From assembly GCA_036677425.1 (NCBI GenBank), contig JARFVT010000012.1:248001-312000 (forward strand): a stretch of 64,000 nucleotides of DNA, written 5' to 3'. Of the stretch, positions 23,157 through 32,235 are shown piece by piece. Below the pieces are notes generated by a model that saw only the letters and a list, made by a program, of their open reading frames with translations, was not told the DNA's origin and did not search any database. The DNA comes from JARFVT01 sp036677425 (GTDB lineage Bacteria > Pseudomonadota > Alphaproteobacteria > UBA8366 > Aestuariispiraceae). Position numbers and translations under genes: made by a program. Position 1 is the stretch's first letter. Each line of letters opens with the position of its first letter.

Positions 23157-24148
23157 TTTACTGCCCTTGCCCCTAATCTTATGCGTGGGTCGAGTGCAGC
23201 CAAGGCTAAATCAGAAATTAACATGCCAAAAACGGTTAAAAATGCGATGAATAATAAGAAGCTGGCGGCTAAATAAATATCTTGGGTGATAAGGGCGTTT
23301 AATAACATCGGTCCCAATGTTTCTAAGCCTAATACCACCGATACAATGGCGGAGCTTGAAATAACATCGGGTATTAAATTACCGATATCGGCAATGAAAG
23401 GGTTAAGCGACATTCTTAATGGATATTTAATTAAGGTTTTTGTCGGTGATAAACCCTTTGCTTTGGCGGTTACCACATATTGTTTATGCAATTCATCTAA
23501 TAAATTTGCCCGTAATCGTCGTATCATGCCCGCCGTGCCTGATGTGCCAATAACGATAACCGGTATCCATAAATGATTGAGAACCGATAGTATTTTATCC
23601 ATGCTCCACGGGGCATCGATATATTTTTCATCCATTAAACCACCGACATCAACGCCAAAATATGCCTTTGCCACATATAATAATATTAATGCCAGTAAGA
23701 AATTTGGCGTTGCCAACCCTAAATAACCAATAAAAGTAAGCGAATAATCGCCAATACTATATTGTTTTACCGCCGAATAAACACCGATTGGAAATGCCAT
23801 TAGATAGATGAATATAATGGTGCAAAAATTAAGGATAGTAGTTAGGAAAATCCTCTCGCCAATCACCTCATTAACTGGTTGATCATATTCGAAGCTATGA
23901 CCAAGATCGCCTTGTAATATGCCAAAAATCCAATTAAAATATTGCATGATCATTGGCTTATCAAGCCCGTATAGATCGCGCAAATAGGCAATTTTTTCTT
24001 CACCCGATTCGCCTTGAGCCTTTAATTCATTGATCAATGTGGTTAAATAATCGCCGGGCGGTAATTGAATTATAATAAAAACCAAGATGCTAATGATGAA
24101 TAATGTGGGTATCATAATGAATATACGGTGAATAATATATGTAAACAT
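23153..24148 (-). CDS. yejB: Peptide ABC transporter permease, YejB-like
   Basis: Partner permease of YejE, 331 residues. The N-terminal helix MFTYIIHRIFIMIPTLFIIS and the PPGDYLTTLINELKAQG insert are typical of YejB. The EAA-type loop reads YVVTAKAKGLSPTKTLIKYPLR. Six membrane segments are predicted. Start and stop overlap the neighbours by one and four bases, so the four-gene set is tightly coupled. Confidence 0.93.
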   Translation of the reverse strand: MFTYIIHRIFIMIPTLFIISILVFIIIQLPPGDYLTTLINELKAQGESGEEKIAYLRDLYGLDKPMIMQYFNWIFGILQGDLGHSFEYDQPVNEVIGERIFLTTILNFCTIIFIYLMAFPIGVYSAVKQYSIGDYSLTFIGYLGLATPNFLLALILLYVAKAYFGVDVGGLMDEKYIDAPWSMDKILSVLNHLWIPVIVIGTSGTAGMIRRLRANLLDELHKQYVVTAKAKGLSPTKTLIKYPLRMSLNPFIADIGNLIPDVISSSAIVSVVLGLETLGPMLLNALITQDIYLAASFLLFIAFLTVFGMLISDLALAALDPRIRLGARAVK

Positions 24149-26109
24149 TATTCAGCTTCCGTTGTTTTATTTGCTAGGTCAAACCAGAATAAATCGGGGC
24201 TATAAATACCAAAATGTGCGCCTGGATCCCAATTCCATATGGCTTTTTCTGGTATATTATTAAGCCCATTAATCACCACAACTGGTTGTAATGTACCAGC
24301 GATTATTCCAATGGTGAATAGATTATCCGAATGAATTTTTAACATTTTATGCCATATGGCAGATTTTTTTACTTCATCTTGGCTATCATACCATTGAATA
24401 TATAAATCAAATAGATTTTGTGCGGCTGGTATATCAATTTTTTCACCACTTTTGCCGTTGGTTTCATAATATTGTCCCCATTTTGACCATTGATAATGAT
24501 CTTGATGGATCAGGGCTAAATCATCGGGGGCGTTATCGGCATTTGCCATGCCATTTTCCCACCCACTAAAAATTGACATAACTGTTTCGCCAGCAAAAAT
24601 TCGTGGAATTAAAATATCATAGCTAGTTGGCTTAATATGTAATTTTATGCCAATTTTACGCCAGTCATCGGTGATGAATTCTAACATATCTGATTGTTGG
24701 CTGCTAGAATCGGCGGTTTCGATGATAACTTCCAATGGCTCTCCATTGGGCATCAGACGTATATTCTGATCATTGCGTTTTATCATGCCCATATCATCCA
24801 ATAAATCATTGGCTTTTGCGATATCAAATTCACTATAGTTATATCTATAGTCTTTTTTATATAACGGGCTTGCGGGTAAAAGGGTATTCTGCCCTTCTAA
24901 GCCCATGCCATAATATAAAACTTTATTGATGGCATGACGGTCGATTGATAGTGATAAGGCACGGCGAAATCTTTGATCGCGTAATATTTGCCGCCAAATA
25001 GGGCTTTTATGGGTTAAATTGGGATATAATGCTAAATCCGCACCCTTGCCATTGCGCCATAAGTGAGTTTGAAAACTATATTTGGCACCGCTTTGTTTGA
25101 GTAATGAAATATCCTTAAATTTTAAATATCGGGCTTGCAGGCTAACCTCGCCCGTTGCTGCCTTTAATGGAATTAATTTTTTTTCAGTAATATTAAAAAT
25201 CCATTGATCCACATATGGTAGTTGTCGACCATTATTATCTATTTTATGGAAGAATGGATTGCGATTAAATATGAAGCGTTTTTTGGTTTTACTGGGCTGT
25301 AATATCCATGGCTGTAGATTTGGTAAATCTGGATTGGTGTTTTTATAAGATTTTGACATTTTATTATGCAATGCCGACCAATTTTTTGCCGAGGCATCAT
25401 CAATTAATGTTTGTAATTTTACCTTATTTTGATATTTTTGATGAAATTGCTTTAAATAATGGGCGGGTGCATAGATATAACGCGGGCTGGCCTTGGCAAG
25501 TAATGGTAAAAAATTGGGATTAGCCTTCGACCAGCTATATCTGACGGTTAGTTCATCAATTATTTCAACCTTGGGCAGCTCGCCATTTAATTTTAATGCG
25601 GCGGGCGCACCTGCGGGATATAACGCAGTATCATTGGCAATATCATGCCACCAATATCTGAAATCCTCGCTGGTGAATGGCCTACCGTCTGACCATTTAT
25701 GGGATTTACGTAATTTCATGGTGAAAATACGACCGTCTTCTATATCAATTGATTTTAAAATATCGGCATTTAATTGATAATTTCTGTCATATTTTACAAG
25801 TCTAGCATATCCGTAAACCGTCATTTGCCTTGTATCTTTGGATTTTGCCATCGCCATGCGAATGATACCGCCATATTGACCCGATTTAAGGCCAAGTTTT
25901 TCAACATCAACCATTTGTGGCTCTTGTGGTAATCTATCCTTGATTGTTGGTAATATTTTACTGGCAATAGCTTTTTGCAAAAATGGTGGCTCTATATATA
26001 TGACTTCATTAGCTATATTATCAGCAATAGCATCAGTAGCAAAAATATAAGGCGATATTATAAACAATGAAATAATAATAGTTTTAATATTTTGCAAATA
26101 TTTTTTCAT
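24148..26109 (-). CDS. yejA: Periplasmic peptide-binding protein, YejA-like (SBP family 5)
   Basis: This 653-residue extracellular solute-binding protein delivers peptides to YejBEF. The signal peptide runs to about residue 29 (KTIIISLFIISPYIF). The SBP_bac_5 core has KSHKWSDGRPFTSEDFRYWWHDI and RDQRFRRALSLSIDRHAINKVLYYG, both diagnostic of YejA rather than OppA. Length fits YejA (about 600-650). Its start overlaps the yejF stop by 4 bases. The order here, yejF-yejA-yejB-yejE, puts the ATPase first, unlike enteric yejABEF. Confidence 0.92.
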   Translation of the reverse strand: MKKYLQNIKTIIISLFIISPYIFATDAIADNIANEVIYIEPPFLQKAIASKILPTIKDRLPQEPQMVDVEKLGLKSGQYGGIIRMAMAKSKDTRQMTVYGYARLVKYDRNYQLNADILKSIDIEDGRIFTMKLRKSHKWSDGRPFTSEDFRYWWHDIANDTALYPAGAPAALKLNGELPKVEIIDELTVRYSWSKANPNFLPLLAKASPRYIYAPAHYLKQFHQKYQNKVKLQTLIDDASAKNWSALHNKMSKSYKNTNPDLPNLQPWILQPSKTKKRFIFNRNPFFHKIDNNGRQLPYVDQWIFNITEKKLIPLKAATGEVSLQARYLKFKDISLLKQSGAKYSFQTHLWRNGKGADLALYPNLTHKSPIWRQILRDQRFRRALSLSIDRHAINKVLYYGMGLEGQNTLLPASPLYKKDYRYNYSEFDIAKANDLLDDMGMIKRNDQNIRLMPNGEPLEVIIETADSSSQQSDMLEFITDDWRKIGIKLHIKPTSYDILIPRIFAGETVMSIFSGWENGMANADNAPDDLALIHQDHYQWSKWGQYYETNGKSGEKIDIPAAQNLFDLYIQWYDSQDEVKKSAIWHKMLKIHSDNLFTIGIIAGTLQPVVVINGLNNIPEKAIWNWDPGAHFGIYSPDLFWFDLANKTTEAE

Positions 26110-27995
26110 GCGATAATTTCTTCATATTTTGCATTGATATATGCATTGACGAAATGTTGCTTGCCTAAATTTATCATGGCAAGCTGATGGTTTGGTCTAT
26201 CGGTAAATGGTGCAGGCCATTGATCAGGATTTGATGATTTTTCTTCCATTAAATGGGCAAAATCCAATGGGTGGTCGGGGTTTGGTTCGGGAACGGCGGC
26301 GAGTAACCCTTTGGTATATGGATGGATTGGGTTTTTGAATAATTCTTGGCGTGGCGCATATTCGACTATCCTGCCACGGCACATAACGGCAATATCATCG
26401 GCAATATAATCGACAACTGCCAAATTATGGCTAATGAAAAGATATGTTAGGCCAAGCTTTTTTTGTAAATCTTTTAATAAATTTAAAACCTGTGCCTGAA
26501 TTGAAACATCAAGCGCCGATACTGGTTCATCACAAATAAGCAATTGCGGCCGCAGGGATAAGGCTCTGGCTATGCCAATTCTTTGGCGTTGACCACCTGA
26601 AAAGCTATGCGGGTAGCGGTTTAAATAACGCGGATCAAGCCCGATTAATTCCATTAATTCCTTTGCCATTGTAACCTGTTGATTGCGATTACCGATTTTA
26701 TGGATTATCAATGGCTCGGTGATTATATCAAGCACATTCATGCGCGGATTAAGCGATGAAAATGGGTCTTGAAAGATAAATTGCATTTTTTTTCTGAAGC
26801 TTGTTAATTGCGATCTATTCATTTTAAGTAAATCATAGCTATCATCGCCATCATTATATGTGATATTGCCGCTATCTGGGCTGATGGCGCGCATTATTAT
26901 CTTTCTTAATGTGGTTTTGCCGCAGCCGCTTTCCCCAACAAGCCCAAGGCATTTGCCGCGTTTGAGTGAAAAACTAATATTTTTTACGGCGATTATTTCG
27001 TCAGATTTTGATTTAAAAAACATATTTTTTTTAATGGTGAAGGTTTTGTATAAATTTTCAACTATTAAAATAGGCTTTGCCTGATTTATTTTTATGTTTT
27101 TTCCATTGTCGAGTGCCAGCAAATTTCCAGTTTTTGGTATTATTTCACGAATGGGGATTAATCGCTCCCCTTCTTTCATATTAAATCTTTGCACGTCCTT
27201 TAATAATGCTTTTAAATATGGATGTTGCGGATCATAGAATATATCATTTAGGCAACCAGCTTCCATTACCTCCCCATTATACATGACGGTGATATTTTGT
27301 GCCATATTGGCAACCACGCTTAAATCATGGGTTATTATTAAAACTGCCATGTTAAGTTCGCACTTTAAGTCATTGATAAGCTTTAAAATTTGTAGTTGGA
27401 TAGTAACATCAAGTGCGGTCGTTGGTTCATCGGCAATTAATAAAGATGGGCGACAAACAAGCGCCATGGCGATCATTGCCCGTTGGCGCAACCCGCCGGA
27501 AAGCTCAAATGGATAGCTGTTAATGGCGCGGGCTGGATTTGGAAAGCCGACCATATTTAACATTTCTGTGGCAAGTTCTAATGCTTGTTTATTATTAACA
27601 TTGCGGTGTAATTTTACCGTTTCGATAATTTGATTACCGATTGTATGCAATGGCGATAATGATGTCATTGGCTCTTGAAAGATAATTGATATTTTACCAC
27701 CGCGAATATGGCGCATTTCTTTGCTATCGGTGTGAAGCGCAGCGATATCGATTTTGTTATTCTTATTTGCACGATCGGTTAATAATATTTGTCCATCGGT
27801 TATTTCGGCAAGTTTTGGTAAAATTCCCATGATTGCCTGACTTATAACCGATTTACCCGAACCAGATTCACCAACCAAGGCCAATGTTTCACCAGATTTG
27901 ATGTTAAAAGAAACACCTTTGACTGCCTCCATCACCCCTTCGGGTAAATTAAAACATATGCGTAAATTTTTAACTTCGAGCAAATTATCCAACAC
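26106..27995 (-). CDS. yejF: Peptide ABC transporter ATP-binding protein, YejF-like (two ATPase domains)
   Basis: This 629-residue protein has two fused ABC cassettes that power the Yej importer. The first has Walker A GESGSGKS, signature LSGGLRQR and Walker B LLIADEPTTALD. The second has GESGCGKTT, FSGGQRQRIGIARAL and LLICDEPVSALD. A C-terminal oligopeptide-type tail (HPYTKGLLAAVPEPNPDH) is present. The start is GTG at 27995, with no strong ribosome binding site; it lies 23 bases past the small membrane protein gene and is probably co-transcribed with the glycan cluster. Confidence 0.93.
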   Translation of the reverse strand: MLDNLLEVKNLRICFNLPEGVMEAVKGVSFNIKSGETLALVGESGSGKSVISQAIMGILPKLAEITDGQILLTDRANKNNKIDIAALHTDSKEMRHIRGGKISIIFQEPMTSLSPLHTIGNQIIETVKLHRNVNNKQALELATEMLNMVGFPNPARAINSYPFELSGGLRQRAMIAMALVCRPSLLIADEPTTALDVTIQLQILKLINDLKCELNMAVLIITHDLSVVANMAQNITVMYNGEVMEAGCLNDIFYDPQHPYLKALLKDVQRFNMKEGERLIPIREIIPKTGNLLALDNGKNIKINQAKPILIVENLYKTFTIKKNMFFKSKSDEIIAVKNISFSLKRGKCLGLVGESGCGKTTLRKIIMRAISPDSGNITYNDGDDSYDLLKMNRSQLTSFRKKMQFIFQDPFSSLNPRMNVLDIITEPLIIHKIGNRNQQVTMAKELMELIGLDPRYLNRYPHSFSGGQRQRIGIARALSLRPQLLICDEPVSALDVSIQAQVLNLLKDLQKKLGLTYLFISHNLAVVDYIADDIAVMCRGRIVEYAPRQELFKNPIHPYTKGLLAAVPEPNPDHPLDFAHLMEEKSSNPDQWPAPFTDRPNHQLAMINLGKQHFVNAYINAKYEEIIA

Positions 27996-28018
27996 GATAT
28001 TTAAGCTGCTTTCTTTGA

Positions 28019-28495
28019 TTATGGTTTGTTTTTTAAAATCGCCTGTAAATTAATATTTGTATTATCATCGAGAGGTAAATCTTTATTCCTTAAAGCGGCT
28101 GCCGCCATTTTGGCTATTATATCAAAGCCGTTTAGTGATGAATCTACAACAAGTTTTACATCTTTTGTTGTTAATTTTAATTGAAACCAGCCATTTTCAC
28201 GATTTTTTGCAGTGGAAAAATATTTTATTCTCAAATTTATCAACTGATCGAGGGATAATTTTTTATAAAAGATACCATCTTGATATAATATATTATTTTC
28301 AAAATAATAATGGCTTTTATGGCGGATAAATGTGCGGATGGTAAATATTATAAATAATATGACAATGAACATAAAAATAAATTGTAAAATTTGTGCCAAA
28401 TCTAAAAATAATATAGGGGCGATGGTTAATATAAGGCCAATAACACTTTTTATATAATCGCCAATGATTGATGATTCATTATAATAATATTTCAT
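28019..28495 (-). CDS. Small membrane protein, bacterial PH-like domain suspected
   Basis: A 158-residue protein with a hydrophobic hairpin near residues 14-58 (two membrane segments). A soluble C-terminal part follows with beta-rich sequence (SHYYFENNILYQDGIFYKKLSLDQLINLRIKYF and WFQLKLTTKDVKLVVDSS). The layout, two helices followed by a PH-like barrel with a leading aromatic strand, resembles bacterial PH (bPH-type) membrane proteins, but this rests on pattern only. It starts one base after the deacetylase gene stop, inside the same operon. Confidence 0.6.
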   Translation of the reverse strand: MKYYYNESSIIGDYIKSVIGLILTIAPILFLDLAQILQFIFMFIVILFIIFTIRTFIRHKSHYYFENNILYQDGIFYKKLSLDQLINLRIKYFSTAKNRENGWFQLKLTTKDVKLVVDSSLNGFDIIAKMAAAALRNKDLPLDDNTNINLQAILKNKP

Positions 28496-28496
28496 T

Positions 28497-29288
28497 TTAT
28501 AATAATATTTGATGGGGGCTAAGCCATTTCATTTGGTTATTTTTGCTAAATTCCATTAAATTACGTAGAAATTGCCAACAATTATTATCATGATCCATAT
28601 GATGGGTTAAAATTCCCGTTGGCTCATTAATGTTTATATTTACAATATTCCTCTCCACAGATTTTGCAGTAAAAATAAGTCTTTTTGCCGCAAGATGGTT
28701 AATATAATGCTTGATAGCATTATATTCACCAATAAATTTGTGCCCTTTACGCCAATTTATAATATCCACATGGCTATTAAGGCGTATGGGCTTATCAAGA
28801 TTATTATTTGTTGCACCATAGGTTGATAATGCTAAATATCCTATAGTTGAAAGCTCGGCAATGACATTATCCGATATACGATTCCACGGTGGCACAAAAA
28901 CCGCTTGATAACGTTGTTTAAATATGGATTTTAGTAATCTATCGCCCTTAATAATATCATTGATGTTATCTTTGATTGGTCTATTACCGCAAAATTCTGA
29001 TTTTTTTTGATTGGGCTTTGTATGATTTTTATGTGCCCAGCCATGTTGAATAACGATTGCGTTATCGAAATGTAAATCCAGCCATGGCGCAAGCGGTTGC
29101 TTATAATCGAGCCAATTTGGCACAATAGCCAATGATACTGGCAGGCCGCAGCTTATATCCGCCAGTTGTTTAAGCTTTACCCCAGGTTTTGATGCGTCAT
29201 CATCGCGCCACCAAAATTTAGGTTGAAGATTAGCTTCCTGCCAAAGCGTCAATTCATTTTCAAATTCCTGCCAGATCGAAATTACCAT
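28497..29288 (-). CDS. Polysaccharide deacetylase family protein
   Basis: A 263-residue carbohydrate esterase-4-like protein with a NodB-type barrel. It begins with WWRDDDASKPGVKL, where the paired Asp would serve as base and metal ligand. It continues with VIQHGWAHKNH (His-x3-His metal ligands) and FVPPWNRIS (the usual R-P-P-W/Y-type motif). No signal peptide is seen, so it may act on a cytoplasmic lipid-linked intermediate. The ATG overlaps the intended stop of the upstream glycosyltransferase in TAATG, though that gene is frameshifted before reaching it. Confidence 0.85.
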   Translation of the reverse strand: MVISIWQEFENELTLWQEANLQPKFWWRDDDASKPGVKLKQLADISCGLPVSLAIVPNWLDYKQPLAPWLDLHFDNAIVIQHGWAHKNHTKPNQKKSEFCGNRPIKDNINDIIKGDRLLKSIFKQRYQAVFVPPWNRISDNVIAELSTIGYLALSTYGATNNNLDKPIRLNSHVDIINWRKGHKFIGEYNAIKHYINHLAAKRLIFTAKSVERNIVNININEPTGILTHHMDHDNNCWQFLRNLMEFSKNNQMKWLSPHQILL

Positions 29289-29346
29289 TATGATACCTTA
29301 TTTAAAATATAAGATTTTATATATTCTGCCGTATTATAACCACCAT

Positions 29347-30441
29347 TTAGATCAAATGGAATATGATTAATTGGCGGTAATTTTGCCATTTGTTCAATTT
29401 TTCCCCAAGAGTTGCTACGGTTAGGTTTTTTTCATTGAGGCATAGGCAAAGCCCATGTTGCTGCATTATTTTGGCGCGTAGGCTTTGTTCGCTTTCACTA
29501 CCTTCGGCAAATGGTATTAAAATAGCAGGGGTTTTTGTTACCATTAAATCCATGACGCTATTATATCCTGCTTGGGATATGGAAAGCTTGGATTTTGCCA
29601 ATAGATCCCTAAAATCTGGTCTGACATTTTCAATGATTATATTATCATTGATATTATCACTAGCCAAAGATTTTAATTTAGTGACGCAAGTTTTGGCTAG
29701 ATTAGGGCCAATTAAAAATCGCCATATTTGTTGTTTATTCGCATGGTTTAAGGCCAGATCAAGGTTGGTTAATAATAATTTTTCACCAACCGCACCACCG
29801 CCAGCAGAAATGATTATTTCACCATTTTCAGGTCGTTTTTTGGGTATATATTCATCGGCTACATAACCAGTATAATATAATTTTTGTTTGATTATATCAA
29901 TATTAGGCCAGCTTTTATCAAGTGATATAAAATTTTCATCGCCATGGATTAGAATTTTATCGAAATATTTTTCTATATACTCAACTGCTATGTTAATTTT
30001 TTTTTGTTTATCGGGGGCGACAATAATATCGCGGATAGATGTGAATATTGGCTTATTTTGGCTTTTTGCCATTTTAACTATCGGTATTATCTCGTTGCTA
30101 AATTTACGTCTAGCAAATGGAAACCCTTCGATTAAATAGGCATCGGGTTTTATTTTTGTAATGGTTTTATCGATGGCTATTTTGCGGCTTTGCCAATATT
30201 TATCATCGACCATCTGACCATTATTATCTATCAAGCCTGAAAAACGGGCATCACTGGATTTTATCGGCGGTAATTGATGGAAATTTGCATCGCCCAAATC
30301 AAGTTTTATATTATTAAAGCCACCGCTTATATAATGAACTTCTATTCCTGCAATCACCATGGATTTGGCGATGACACTGGCGCGTATTTGATGACCAATG
30401 CCAAGTAAATGCTGCACATAGAAAAAAATAACTGGCTTCAT
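29347..30441 (-). CDS. MurG/GtrA-like glycosyltransferase with frameshifted C-terminus
   Basis: A GT-B glycosyltransferase of 364 residues as it stands. The N-terminal loop FFYVQHLLGIGHQIRASVIAK and the C-terminal nucleotide-sugar region (ISQAGYNSVMDLMVTKTPAILIPF) are clear. The last residues (NYRQLIIFHLI) do not look native. If one base is added within the run TTTTTCCCC at 29398-29406, the frame continues as MAKLPPINHIPFDLNGGYNT and onward, and ends at 29288 in a TAATG overlap with the deacetylase start. So the native gene probably spans 29288-30441 with about 20 more residues. The loss affects only the end of the second domain and may be a real mutation or a homopolymer read error. It overlaps the phosphatase gene by 4 bases. 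Confidence 0.85.
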   Translation of the reverse strand: MKPVIFFYVQHLLGIGHQIRASVIAKSMVIAGIEVHYISGGFNNIKLDLGDANFHQLPPIKSSDARFSGLIDNNGQMVDDKYWQSRKIAIDKTITKIKPDAYLIEGFPFARRKFSNEIIPIVKMAKSQNKPIFTSIRDIIVAPDKQKKINIAVEYIEKYFDKILIHGDENFISLDKSWPNIDIIKQKLYYTGYVADEYIPKKRPENGEIIISAGGGAVGEKLLLTNLDLALNHANKQQIWRFLIGPNLAKTCVTKLKSLASDNINDNIIIENVRPDFRDLLAKSKLSISQAGYNSVMDLMVTKTPAILIPFAEGSESEQSLRAKIMQQHGLCLCLNEKNLTVATLGEKLNKWQNYRQLIIFHLI

Positions 30442-31067
30442 TTTATTAGCTTGTCGTTGGTTAGGTTAACATTAGTTAGCGGGATATGTATTTTATTGGG
30501 CGATAATTTTATATTATTTTTATCACAACTTAATTTAAATGAATAGCCATGGCCTTGTTTGAATTTAAATGGTGGTTTGCCAAGCATATCCCAATCATAG
30601 GCCAAGGCCATTATCGCCCGCATAACCCCATGATGGCTTACTAATATACTATTTTGTTGATTTTTTAAGATTTTTTTCAGTAATGGCAATAGGCGTTTTT
30701 GCACCATGCGCGGGCTTTCGCCATTTGGTGGGGTGAAATCAAGACCGCGATCTTCATTTTTTTGCATCTTTTGGCCTAGTTTCTGGCGTAAGTCGGTTAT
30801 TTTTTGACCTTCCCAATCGCCAAAACTCATTTCAATTAAACTATCACATATGAAAATTTTATTATCACCTGCGATTAATATGGCGGTCGTTTTTGCCCTG
30901 ATTAACGGGCTTGAATACCATATGAAATCTTTAAAATATTTAGGTATTTGCCATGTTTTCAACCATTCCATGCTGTGATTTGATAATGGAATATCGCTTA
31001 GGCCCTGCAGGCGTTTTTCCATATTCCAATTGGTTGGTGCGTGGCGAATTAATAAAATTTCAGTCAT
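30438..31067 (-). CDS. Histidine phosphatase superfamily protein
   Basis: A phosphoglycerate mutase-like phosphatase of 209 residues, starting at ATG 31067, which gives MTEILLIRHAPTNWN with the catalytic RHA motif. The longer frame from 31121 adds residues ahead of the RHG motif that families of this type lack. Other conserved points are IWYSSPLIRAKTTA, the acid-base Glu in EMSFGDWEGQ, and VSHHGVMRAIMAL with the second catalytic His. Its start overlaps the previous glycosyltransferase stop by 8 bases. In this context it may act on a sugar phosphate or regulate the glycan pathway. Confidence 0.88.
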   Translation of the reverse strand: MTEILLIRHAPTNWNMEKRLQGLSDIPLSNHSMEWLKTWQIPKYFKDFIWYSSPLIRAKTTAILIAGDNKIFICDSLIEMSFGDWEGQKITDLRQKLGQKMQKNEDRGLDFTPPNGESPRMVQKRLLPLLKKILKNQQNSILVSHHGVMRAIMALAYDWDMLGKPPFKFKQGHGYSFKLSCDKNNIKLSPNKIHIPLTNVNLTNDKLIK

Positions 31068-32202
31068 TATTGATATAATTAATATTTGTCGGCAATGTGC
31101 GGTGAAATATCTCAGCAGCATTTTTTATATTATGATTGGCTTTGACATTATTTTTTGCAAATATGCCCATTTCTTTTCTCACATCTGGATTATCAAGCAA
31201 ATATTTTATCGCCTTGGCAAAGCTATCCACATCGCCCATCGGCGTTAATATACCGCTTTTGGCATGTTTTACCATATTGGCAATACCAAGATTATTACCA
31301 GCCACTACAGGTAGTCCAGCCGCCTGTGCCTCTAATATAGCCAGGCCAAATGCTTCGTTAACTCCTGGCCAGATAAACATATCGCCTGCGTAAAGAATCT
31401 CACGTAGATCATGCCTGTTTAGCAGCCCAATGAAATATATATTATGGTAATCAATAAATAATTTTTTAACATCATTGGCGGCTTTTCCATCGCCGCATAT
31501 CAATATTTCAAATGATGAAATATCTAAATTTTTTAATGATTTAGATATGATTTGATAAGATTTTAATTTATCACCAAATCGCATCATTGCGCTGATTATT
31601 ATCCAAGGCTTTTTATGGTCAATATTATATATAGTTGAAATTTTTTGTCTAAGTAATAAAATATTCTTTAAACTAGAATTAAGCTGGTAATTTTCAATGA
31701 AAGGCGGTAACTTAATGCTGCTGAAATTGGCATTAATTACACTATCGATACAACCATGATCATTGGGGTTTAGATGGTATATGGCATTAGATTGTTGAAT
31801 TGCGCTTAAAACAGCTTGATGATTAAATGCCCATTTACCATATTTTTGTTTTGGCGCAAAACTGGCTTCTGCTATCACATATGGGATATTTAGTTTTTTT
31901 GTAATTACCATCCCGATCCAATCTGGGGCTTTATGATATAAATGATAAGTGAACCAGATATCGGGCTTATTATTGATTAGATTATTGGTTAAATATTGAT
32001 CAATTTCTAACAGGGCAAGTTTTTGTATTTTGCTCTGTATTTTATTATCGCCAATACCGTCATAGCTTCGAAGAGTGCTGGCTATTTTTACCCTATGACC
32101 TGCAAGTTCTAATGCTGATATTATTAGCTTTGCCATGCGTTGATCGCCCGATGGTATCGGATGGTCAAGCGGCTTCATTGGGCAGTAGAAGGCGATATTC
32201 AT
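31060..32202 (-). CDS. Glycosyltransferase family 4 protein
   Basis: A GT4-type retaining glycosyltransferase of 380 residues. The GT-B C-terminal domain is clear: ILICGDGKAANDVKKLF, FIGLLNRHDLREILYAGDMFIWPGVNEAFGLAILEAQAAGLPVVAGN, with the E-x7-E-type donor motif in NEAFGLAILE. The N-terminal half (MKPLDHPIPSGDQRMAKLII) is an acceptor domain. It is 33 bases downstream of another GT4 gene. It may use a nucleotide sugar at the cytoplasmic face of the membrane. Confidence 0.9.
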   Translation of the reverse strand: MNIAFYCPMKPLDHPIPSGDQRMAKLIISALELAGHRVKIASTLRSYDGIGDNKIQSKIQKLALLEIDQYLTNNLINNKPDIWFTYHLYHKAPDWIGMVITKKLNIPYVIAEASFAPKQKYGKWAFNHQAVLSAIQQSNAIYHLNPNDHGCIDSVINANFSSIKLPPFIENYQLNSSLKNILLLRQKISTIYNIDHKKPWIIISAMMRFGDKLKSYQIISKSLKNLDISSFEILICGDGKAANDVKKLFIDYHNIYFIGLLNRHDLREILYAGDMFIWPGVNEAFGLAILEAQAAGLPVVAGNNLGIANMVKHAKSGILTPMGDVDSFAKAIKYLLDNPDVRKEMGIFAKNNVKANHNIKNAAEIFHRTLPTNINYINND

Positions 32203-32235
32203 ATTTATAACCTTATCAGATGCTCTACTGTGGCT

